DNA of 12,505 bases from CAZNQW01 sp964575225 (GTDB lineage: Bacteria; Chloroflexota; Anaerolineae; JAAYZQ01), in contig CAZNQW010000109.1 in assembly GCA_964575225.1 (NCBI GenBank), positions 1-12,505 of the forward strand, written 5' to 3'. Below, piece by piece: positions 7,089 to 12,505 of the stretch (positions are counted from its first letter, which is position 1; the number at the start of each line of letters is the position of its first letter). The notes beneath the pieces are model-generated. The model was not told where the DNA came from, searched no databases, and was given only the letters and a program-made list of their open reading frames with translations. A program made the position numbers and the translations under genes.

Positions 7089-8425
7089 CCAAAACGCTCT
7101 TGCAGATATCGCACCCCGAACCCGGCCAAGACGGCCATGCTCAAGGTGTAGGGGAACACCCACCGAAAGGGGGAGTGGAGCTGATTGATGCCGGGCAAGC
7201 CATAGTACAACAGGGCATACAAGGGGGTGCCAAAAATCAGCAGCAGCGAGATCACTGCCAGCGCCGCAAAAAGGCCGACGGTCCGTCGGTGGGCCGAGGG
7301 CTTGCGGATGCCCACCACCGCCACTACCGCCAGCACCAGGGGCAGAATGCCCACATAGCTGCCGGCTTCCACATAATTCCTGATGCCCCAGAAGAGGTTC
7401 TCGACCTTGACCCACTGCCCGCTGACCAGATCCCAATAGCCATGGTGGGCGGGATTGCCGAAAAAGTTGGGGATCAGAAAGGTGAAGACCTGGCGCGTGG
7501 GAAAGGCCCAACCCACCACATCGCTGTAGGAAACCGACCCCTCGCGGAAACTGCCGGTGACCAATTCAAACAGGGGGATCAGTTGGATCGAACCCAGGCC
7601 CAAGCCCAGACCCACCATAAAGGCCAGCCACAGCCCCAGGCGCAGGGGAGGCCGCCACGAGCCCACTTGGCGCCACAGCAGGATCAGCCGAACCAGGGCA
7701 TAGTAGGCCATGACCAACAGGGTATAGACCAAAATCTCAGGATGGCCCGCCAGCACGTGAATGCCGAGGGCGAGGGCGCCCAACACCACATAGAGTATGG
7801 GCACAAAGGCGCCCGCCCCTTTTTCCTCCTGCTTTTGGATCATCCTCTCGATGATGGCCAGTAGCAACGGCAGCCAGGCCGCCGCTGCCAAGATCATCGT
7901 GAATACCACACTGACCAGGAAAAAGGCGCTGAGCTGATAGATGATGGCCGCGATCAACGCGGCAAATCGCCCCTGACGCAACACGCGGGCCAGAACGTAC
8001 ATCGAAATTCCGGCCAGCCACAGTTGGAGCACGGTGAACAAGCCATAAGCTCGTGGCAGCGGCAGGATGTAGAACAAAAGGCTCAGAGGGTAGACCGCCG
8101 AGTGTTGTCCTGCCGCGAGAAAGGGAATGCCGCCAAACAGGTGGGGGTTCCACAGCGGGATCTCGCGATCCTGGATCGACTCGACGATAAAGTCCTTCCA
8201 GACCAGGTTCTCCAGCACCAGATCGCTGAGAAGTTCGTTGTGCGGTGGTAGCTCGACCCCTTGCTCGGCGGCAAAGGTGCGATAGGGCTCCCACTGATAG
8301 AGGTTGTCGGCCGGGATCAGCGTGCGGGAACCCGCTGTCACAGGCCAGAAGAGGATCAGGGGCAGAATCAAAAGGAGCAGCAACGCTCCCAGGTCAGGTA
8401 TCCACGCTTTGGATCGAACCATCAT
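7089..8425 (-). CDS. N-terminal part of YfhO-family membrane glycosyltransferase (GT-C type), truncated by assembly gap
   Basis: 445 residues before the adapter, then the frame is artificial (DRKSVV then stop). TM1 is at about 12-30. The first extracytoplasmic loop has IPADNLYQW, whose D40 sits where GT-C enzymes carry their catalytic acid, followed by PLWNPHLFGGIPFLAAGQHS and VYPLSLLFYI (about 90-120), a hallmark of YfhO. Many further helices follow, ending in LAGFGVRYLQERFG. YfhO-type proteins transfer a sugar from a polyprenyl-phosphate donor to an acceptor outside the membrane (lipoteichoic acid in Bacillus); the acceptor here is unknown. The C half resumes in the next fragment at a matching point of the family, so little sequence is probably missing. 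The gene lies 69 nt downstream of the GT2 that would supply the lipid-linked sugar. The start ATGATG at 8425 has no strong ribosome site, suggesting coupled or weak translation. Confidence 0.88.
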
Positions 8426-8494
8426 GGCATACGCTCAAGCCCAGCGCCCGACGACCCTTTCGGACCCGCGATCATCGGGGTGCCTGGCCGTTAG

Positions 8495-9226
8495 CTAGAC
8501 CCGTTGCACCCGGCGGTGCCGCCATCGGATCTGCCAGGTGCGGAGGGCTGCTTCCACCTTGACCGGAACGGTCATCTTGGATTGACCGATGCGTCGATCC
8601 TCAAAATAGATGGGCAGTTCGTAAAAACGATACCCCAGTTTTTCGGTCAAAAAGGCCATCTCTACCTGGAACACATAGCCGTTGGAGCGTACCCGATCCA
8701 GGCCGATGCCCTCCAGCGTCTCGCGGCGCCAGCACTTGTAGCCGGCGGTGGCGTCTTTGACCTTCAGGCCCAGGATCAAGCGGGTATAGATGCTGTTGGC
8801 CCACCAACTGAGAAAATAGCGCCACCAGCCCCACTTTTCATCCAGTTTGCCGCCCGATACGTAGCGAGAGCCGATCACCACATCATAGCCGTCGATCGTA
8901 TCCAACATACGGGGGATATAGTCAGGCGAGTGGGAAAAGTCGGCATCCATCTGTACGACAAAACGGGCCCCCTGTTCCAGGGCATACCGGAATCCGGCAA
9001 TGTAGGCCGTGCCCAGGCCCTGCTTGCCACTGCGATGCATCACGTGGACCCGCCCGGCGTATTGGGTGGCCAAATCATCGGCCACCTTACCTGTGCCGTC
9101 TGGCGAGTTGTCGTCGACGATCAGAACCTCGAGATCCTCCACGTCCAGGTTCAGTAGTTCCCGAACCAGGGTCGGCAGGTTATCCGCTTCGTTGTAGGTG
9201 GGCACTACCACCATCACTTGATTCAT
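8495..9226 (-). CDS. Polyprenol-phosphate mannose synthase-like GT2 glycosyltransferase (Ppm1/DPM1 family)
   Basis: 243 residues, complete for the short, soluble DPM1-type enzyme, with no C-terminal membrane helices. It transfers a hexose, typically mannose from GDP-mannose, onto polyprenyl phosphate at the cytoplasmic face. The GT-A fold opens with VVVPTYNEADNLPTLV. The nucleotide site is DDNSPDGTG (38-46) and the metal-binding motif DAD is at 94-96 in QMDADFSHSPD. GSRYVSGG (119-126), KDATAGYKCWRR and SNGYVFQVEM follow, with DRRIGQSKM near the C-terminus; all are DPM-family signatures. The sugar cannot be fixed from sequence. First gene after the promoter at 9263-9291 and directly upstream of the YfhO/flippase gene, consistent with supplying its donor. 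Confidence 0.93.
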   Translation of the reverse strand: MNQVMVVVPTYNEADNLPTLVRELLNLDVEDLEVLIVDDNSPDGTGKVADDLATQYAGRVHVMHRSGKQGLGTAYIAGFRYALEQGARFVVQMDADFSHSPDYIPRMLDTIDGYDVVIGSRYVSGGKLDEKWGWWRYFLSWWANSIYTRLILGLKVKDATAGYKCWRRETLEGIGLDRVRSNGYVFQVEMAFLTEKLGYRFYELPIYFEDRRIGQSKMTVPVKVEAALRTWQIRWRHRRVQRV

Positions 9227-9262
9227 ATGCTCATCTCTCGGCAGGTCTTGGCAAAGCAGTTG

Positions 9263-9291
9263 ATTATACTATGATCGGCGGGAGAGGTCAA
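9263..9291 (-). promoter_or_regulatory. Sigma70-type promoter of the GT2/YfhO-flippase operon
   Basis: TTGACC (9291-9286), a 17-nt spacer, then a perfect TATAAT (9268-9263) on the minus strand, 37 nt ahead of the ATG at 9226, giving a leader of about 30 nt. Confidence 0.8.
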
Positions 9292-9758
9292 CCAGCCGCC
9301 GCGAGAAGTCCATGGCCCTGTCAAAGTCGTGTGCTGGCTCCGGTTGCTCTTCCACAGGAGCACACCGCAACTCGTCAGAGTTTTCTCTAACGCCATGCCC
9401 GCCGCGAGTACTCTCGCGCCTAAGCACCTGTGTACCCACAGACAGCATCCATTCTTGGGCACAAAGCGTATGGACCCCCGCATTCGCGGGGGTGACGTGC
9501 CGGTTACTAGGGTTGCGGCTTGTTAAAAAGGACTTTGACAGGGCCCTGGCGAGAAGTCCAGGGTGGGTGCCAGGTCTGGATTTACCTGCATTGGATTTGC
9601 AGCGGATCGCCTGCAGTCTCCGACTGCCATCCGCCACAACCAGCGCAGGATCGGACGCCATGTGGACACAAGGGACGAGCAGTCGGTGCGCACTATGAAT
9701 TGACATAACCCCACCGTGCCTCGCTCAGGCAGAATTTCTGGCTGGTTATAGTTTCAGA
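9292..9758. other. Intergenic region between divergent operons
   Basis: About 470 nt without a convincing gene. Short open frames occur on both strands, but none has a ribosome site or recognisable composition. It contains two hairpins: CGCGAG/CTCGCG with a 4-nt loop (9403-9418), and the REP-like palindrome at 9471-9497. I see nothing else recognisable, and no tRNA. Confidence 0.5.
9471..9497 (+). repeat. REP-like dispersed palindrome
   Basis: ACCCCCGC and GCGGGGGT (9474-9481 and 9486-9493) form an 8-bp stem with an ATTC loop, framed by TGG and GACG. The form matches the widespread TGGA-CCCGC-TTCGCGGG-TGACG repetitive extragenic palindromes known from many bacteria, but only one copy is visible here. 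Confidence 0.6.
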
Positions 9759-9787
9759 TTGACCGGCGCCATGAAATCCAGTATCAT
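9759..9787 (+). promoter_or_regulatory. Candidate promoter of yedF-selD
   Basis: TTGACC (9759-9764), a 17-nt spacer, then TATCAT (9782-9787), about 75 nt ahead of the yedF ATG. An alternative is TATAGT (9747-9752) with a weak -35. If that upstream site is used, the hairpin at 9762-9801 would lie in the transcript as an attenuator. Confidence 0.5.
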
Positions 9788-9801
9788 GGTTCCGGTTTTT
9801 T
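9762..9801 (+). terminator. Terminator-like hairpin overlapping the yedF promoter region
   Basis: ACCGG pairs with CCGGT and CCATG with CATGG, with a 2x2 internal loop, an 11-nt apical loop and six T at the end (9796-9801). No plus-strand gene lies upstream. It is therefore a leader attenuator (if transcription starts near 9759), a dyad operator over the promoter, or chance. A second hairpin GGCCCA/TGGGCC follows at 9810-9830. Confidence 0.4.
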
Positions 9802-9861
9802 GAGCCTGCGGCCCATACCTGGAGTGGGCCACACAAGCTGTAGGTCACGGAGAGTGAAATC

Positions 9862-10458
9862 ATGACAATCACCGTCGATGCCGTTGGGCTGGCCTGCCCC
9901 CAACCGGTCCTTCAGACTCGCAAAGCTATGGAACAATCGGAGCGAGTAGTGACCCTGGTGGACAACGAGGCGGCTGTGTCCAATGTGTTGCGCATGGCGA
10001 CCAAGGCCGGTTGGCAGGTCCAGGTGAGCGGCGAGGGGCAGCTCTTTCAGATCGAGATGGCGCGAGAGGGCGCCAGGGCCCAGGTCGTTTCCCAGGCTGT
10101 GGGCCAGGCCGAGCCTGCGACCGGCCCCTTGGTCTTGGCGGTTTCGTCGGATGTCATGGGGCGCGGCGACGATCTGCTGGGCCACATCCTCATCCGCAGC
10201 TTTTTTCACACCCTCGGTGAGGTGGCGCCCTGCCCCCAGATTTTGGTCCTGTTCAACACCGGGGCCCGATTGGCCTGCGAGGGCTCGCCTGTTCTCGACG
10301 ACCTGGGCGCCCTGGAAGAAGCCGGAGTAGAGATCCTCGTGTGTGGCACCTGTCTCAATCACTTGGAGATCAAGGACCAGTTGGCCGTGGGGCACGTGTC
10401 CAACATGTACGATATTGCCGAGACGATGCTCGCTGCCGGCAAGGTGGTGCATCTTTAG
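9862..10458 (+). CDS. yedF: Selenium-metabolism sulfurtransferase-like protein YedF
   Basis: 198 residues with two domains. Residues 1-75 are a TusA/SirA-like domain with the CPxP motif (C12-PQP) in GLACPQPVLQTRKAM; residues 88-198 are a DsrE/DsrF-like domain with CGTC at 161-164 and VSNMYDIAETM near the end. This architecture defines the YedF family found next to selD and thought to act in selenium handling, possibly carrying or delivering a reduced selenium species. The exact reaction is unproven. GGAGAG lies about 8 nt before the ATG. The gene is 73 nt upstream of selD on the same strand, so the two are almost certainly one operon, which strongly supports the assignment. Confidence 0.93.
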   Translation: MTITVDAVGLACPQPVLQTRKAMEQSERVVTLVDNEAAVSNVLRMATKAGWQVQVSGEGQLFQIEMAREGARAQVVSQAVGQAEPATGPLVLAVSSDVMGRGDDLLGHILIRSFFHTLGEVAPCPQILVLFNTGARLACEGSPVLDDLGALEEAGVEILVCGTCLNHLEIKDQLAVGHVSNMYDIAETMLAAGKVVHL

Positions 10459-10531
10459 GCACGGCCTGCCCCACCGATTCCTCCCATCAAGAGATCCTGG
10501 GGTGGCCTGAAGAGACGTCGAAAGAGGTACG

Positions 10532-11587
10532 ATGAACCAGGAAGATTGGAATCACATTCGCCTTACAGCGCTCACCGGCGCGGCGGGCTGAGCGTCCAAA
10601 CGGTCACCCGACCGCTTGGCGCAGGTGCTGCGCCCTTTGCGCGAGACCTTTCGCGAACAAGATTATCCCAACCTGCTGATCGGGCTGAGTTCGCCCGACG
10701 ATGCTGCCGTGTACCGCATCAGCGAGGACCAGGCGCTGATTTTCACCATTGACTTTTTCACGCCGGTGGTGGACGACCCCTATGTGTATGGCTCGGTGGC
10801 GGCAGCCAACGCGATGAGCGATGTGTATGCCATGGGAGGGCAGGTGGTGCTGGCCTTGAGCATCGCCGCCTTTCCGCCCAAGCTTCCGGCAGAGGTCCTG
10901 GGTGAGATCCTGCGCGGTGCGGCCGACAAAGTCGCCGAGGCGGGAGGCGTTATTGCCGGCGGTCACACCATCGATGACGAGGAGCCCAAATTCGGGCTGG
11001 CGGTCATGGGCACCGTCCATCCCGACCGCATTGGCAGAAAAGGGGGCGCCCAGGTGGGCGATCAACTCCTCCTGACCAAGCCTCTGGGGATCGGTCTGAT
11101 CACCACGGCAGCCAAGGGGGATGCCGCCGATCCAGCACACCTCGAGGCAGCCATCGAGGCGATGCAGCAGCTCAATCGGGGGGCGGCAGAGCTGGCCCAG
11201 CAAGTTGATTTCCACGCCATCACCGACATCACCGGTTTTGCCCTCCTGGGCCATGCCTGTGAGATGGCTCAAGAGAGCGGTACAAGGTTCCGCTTTTTCT
11301 TTGACCAGTTGCCCTTTTTGCCGGGGGCCAAGGACTATGCCGATCAGTGGCTCTTTCCCGGAGGCGCCTGCAACAACCAGCGGACTTTTCAGGAGCAGGT
11401 CTCGTTCCAGGGCTTGGAAGAGGAGATGCAGATGCTCCTCTTTACGCCCGAGACCAGTGGGGGGCTGCTCATGGCCCTGACTCCCGACCAGGCCGACCGC
11501 CTGTGGGCGCTGTGCCGGCAAGCCGGCCAACCGATCTGGCGGGTGGGCGAGGTGGTGGAGGGAAGCGGAATCGACGTCGTACCGTGA
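10532..11587 (+). CDS. selD: Selenide, water dikinase, selenocysteine-containing (in-frame UGA at codon 20)
   Basis: Makes selenophosphate from selenide and ATP, the selenium donor for Sec-tRNA and selenouridine. Translated from ATG 10532 with TGA 10589-10591 read as Sec, it gives 351 residues, the normal SelD length. The opening IRLTALTGAAG-U-ASKRSP aligns with the E. coli start RLTQYSHGAGCGCKISP, placing U20 at catalytic Cys17 and K23 at Lys20. Further SelD marks are SSPDDAAVY, TIDFFTPVVDDPYVYG, AAANAMSDVYAMGG, IAGGHTIDDEEPKFGLAV, LTKPLGIG, ITDITGFALLGH and TSGGLLMAL. AGAGG 5 nt ahead of ATG 10532 fixes the start. A standard caller will stop at the UGA or start downstream near 10616, losing the active site. 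A hairpin follows the UGA directly. Implies that SelA, SelB and tRNA-Sec are encoded elsewhere. Confidence 0.95.
10589..10591 (+). other. UGA selenocysteine codon of selD
   Basis: In-frame TGA at codon 20, at the position of the SelD catalytic Cys/Sec, with the U-x-x-K spacing kept and strong SelD homology on both sides. Confidence 0.92.
10592..10622 (+). promoter_or_regulatory. Candidate bacterial SECIS hairpin
   Basis: Immediately after the UGA, GCG pairs with CGC, CCAA with TTGG and CGGTC with GACCG. This gives 12 bp in all, with one bulged T (10595), one A-C mismatch and the loop ACCC (10606-10609). Bacterial SECIS elements lie in this position inside the coding frame and recruit SelB. 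The apical loop here is 14 nt from the UGA, slightly closer than usual, and has no unpaired G, but GGTC lies at the top of the stem. Confidence 0.7.
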
Positions 11588-11642
11588 CCCTGGATTCCCG
11601 ACCGCCTGCAAGGGCATGGGGGGCAGCCAAAGGATAGACTCA

Positions 11643-11677
11643 AAAAGCGCGGCGTTTTTCGAACACGCCGCGCTTTT
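11643..11677. terminator. Bidirectional intrinsic terminator between selD and the zinc-ribbon gene
   Basis: AAAAGCGCGGCGT (11643-11655) and ACGCCGCGCTTTT (11665-11677) form a perfect 13-bp stem with a 9-nt loop. T runs end both strands' readings, so it can stop selD transcripts and those of the convergent gene ending at 11698. Confidence 0.9.
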
Positions 11678-11697
11678 CCGTCTCGGGGAATTCCAGC

Positions 11698-12339
11698 CTA
11701 ATCAAACTCAAAGGGGATGGTTTCTGCCTCGGGAGCCGAGTCGGGATCGGACGGATCCTCCTCGTCTTCCAAGGGCTCGACCTCGGCCTCGACTGAGGGT
11801 TCGGGCAAGGAGGTTCGAGCCGAACCTGCCGCAGCGCCCTCCTCCAGGACATGCTGGGGAGCCATCGTCGCGACCGACTTGGCTGCCGTCTGGGTCGCGC
11901 CGCAAAAGGGGCAGACGTTCCAGCGCAGATGCAACAGGCGCCCACAGGATGGACAGGCCTTTTTGAGGCGGGTGTGGCAGGTGGGGCAGATCATGTACTC
12001 TTCTTCGATGCGGCGGTTGCAGCCCGGGCAGGCCAGTCTCTCTTCGATCCCCTGGAGCAATGCCTCCTCTTCCAGCGAGCGCTCATAGATCTCGGACAGC
12101 GTCTCGCGGGGACGGAGAATGGCATATAGCATCAGGCCCGGCAACGGAAACAAGGGGAAGAAGAGAAGGACCATCAGCGTAGCGAGGACCTGGGCAAAGA
12201 CGTCGCGCGAGCGGGCGCGGATGTCGCGAAAGGCCCAGATCACGGCGCTGATCCATAGCGCCGCCAGAAAAGCGCCCAGCAGCGCAGCAAACATGATCAC
12301 AAAGGGCTGAATGGCGTTCAGTATGTTCTCAAAGTCCAT
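11698..12339 (-). CDS. Membrane-anchored double zinc-ribbon protein of unknown function
   Basis: 213 residues. Two hydrophobic helices (about 11-36 and 50-76) are joined by a short basic stretch (FRDIRARSRD). An acidic, probably helical linker (about 80-101) follows. Then come two complete zinc ribbons: C104/C107 with C118/C121, and C129/C132 with C143/C146 (CPGC, CPTC, CPSC, CPFC). The last 60 residues are Ala/Glu/Asp/Pro-rich and look disordered. The short loop between helices carries several Arg, so the ribbons are probably cytoplasmic together with the N-terminus. Such double-zinc-ribbon proteins are common and mostly uncharacterised; a scaffold or protein-binding role is only a guess. 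The ATG at 12339 has AGGAG about 12 nt upstream, rather far. It is transcribed alone from the promoter at 12458-12486. Confidence 0.85.
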   Translation of the reverse strand: MDFENILNAIQPFVIMFAALLGAFLAALWISAVIWAFRDIRARSRDVFAQVLATLMVLLFFPLFPLPGLMLYAILRPRETLSEIYERSLEEEALLQGIEERLACPGCNRRIEEEYMICPTCHTRLKKACPSCGRLLHLRWNVCPFCGATQTAAKSVATMAPQHVLEEGAAAGSARTSLPEPSVEAEVEPLEDEEDPSDPDSAPEAETIPFEFD

Positions 12340-12448
12340 CCGATTGGTAGACTCCTTGACGTATAGTTAGTTGGCTGTCGGGACCATCGGCCCACGAGTC
12401 TGCCCTGTAGAAAACCAAGCTGCGAACAGGCGTCGGCTTGCCCACAAG

Positions 12449-12477
12449 CAGGAAAGTATTATACCACTTCTTTCCTG
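12449..12477. promoter_or_regulatory. Inverted repeat over the -10 box, candidate operator
   Basis: CAGGAAAG (12449-12456) and CTTTCCTG (12470-12477) form a perfect 8-bp inverted repeat with a 13-nt spacer that contains the whole -10 hexamer. A dimeric regulator bound here would block RNA polymerase. No regulator gene is in the window. Confidence 0.45.
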
Positions 12478-12486
12478 TTTTGTCAC
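12458..12486 (-). promoter_or_regulatory. Sigma70-type promoter of the zinc-ribbon gene
   Basis: GTGACA (12486-12481), a 17-nt spacer, then a perfect TATAAT (12463-12458) on the minus strand. The predicted leader to ATG 12339 is about 110 nt and contains a small GCTTG/CAAGC hairpin near its 5' end. Confidence 0.78.
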
Positions 12487-12505
12487 CTTGGCAGCGGCGA
12501 TGAAC

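Noticed and set aside
6475..7864. Plus-strand open frames crossing the N run, with FPTRRSSDL and SLHDALPIS peptides
   Set aside because: Those peptides are translated Illumina adapter and the frames are antisense to the YfhO gene.
9269..9706. Minus-strand 145-codon frame in the intergenic region
   Set aside because: Covers the REP-like palindrome (TPANAGVH-type translation), overlaps the GT2 promoter, and lacks a ribosome site or motif.
10616..11587. selD starting at TTG 10616
   Set aside because: Would drop the conserved N-terminus and catalytic residue; the true start at 10532 has a ribosome site and reads through the Sec UGA.
10604..11617. Minus-strand open frame of 337 codons
   Set aside because: Antisense to selD, which has full-length family conservation.
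1..12505. CRISPR array, tRNA, rRNA, insertion sequence or defence system
   Set aside because: No regularly spaced repeats, cloverleaf, transposase or known defence domain was seen on either strand.

Overview
The window is GC-rich bacterial DNA with mostly ordinary housekeeping and envelope genes. Gene content suggests a deep-branching, non-proteobacterial lineage, most likely Chloroflexota-like: a CAD-type dihydroorotase, a YfhO-type membrane glycosyltransferase, a polyprenol-phosphate-mannose-synthase-like GT2, a selenocysteine-containing SelD, and a membrane zinc-ribbon protein. This assignment is inference from recalled family distributions; no marker gene is present. The sequence is an assembled scaffold, probably draft or metagenomic: it carries a run of 10 N and 27 nt of Illumina adapter inside a gene (7052-7088).

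Layout. Minus strand, right to left from about 9291 to 1: a promoter (9263-9291); a GT2 polyprenyl-phosphate sugar synthase (8495-9226); a very large membrane protein split by the gap (N half 7089-8425, C half 4342-7051) that joins a YfhO-like GT-C transferase to a Wzx-like flippase; then a second promoter and a leader with a terminator hairpin (4133-4314) ahead of pyrC (3051-4112) and pyrB (2006-2989); then hpnA (881-1870); then a third promoter with a long structured leader driving a membrane-anchored protein that runs off the left edge (1-600). Plus strand: yedF (9862-10458) and selD (10532-11587), the latter read through an in-frame UGA as selenocysteine. A bidirectional terminator (11643-11677) separates selD from a convergent zinc-ribbon membrane protein gene (11698-12339) with its own promoter at 12458-12486.

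How the genes work together. (1) GT2 plus YfhO plus flippase contain the three activities of a three-component extracytoplasmic glycosylation system: make polyprenyl-P-sugar, flip it, transfer the sugar outside. Here the last two appear fused in one polypeptide. (2) pyrC-pyrB catalyse two consecutive steps of UMP synthesis, in the same order as the DHOase and ATCase domains of animal CAD, probably under transcription attenuation. (3) yedF-selD is a selenium-metabolism operon in which SelD is itself a selenoprotein.

The most interesting items are the apparent GT-C/flippase fusion, the UGA-containing selD with its hairpin, the pyr attenuator with an overlapping leader ORF, and the adapter/gap artefact, which will corrupt automated gene calls. 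I found no CRISPR array, tRNA, rRNA, phage gene or transposase.
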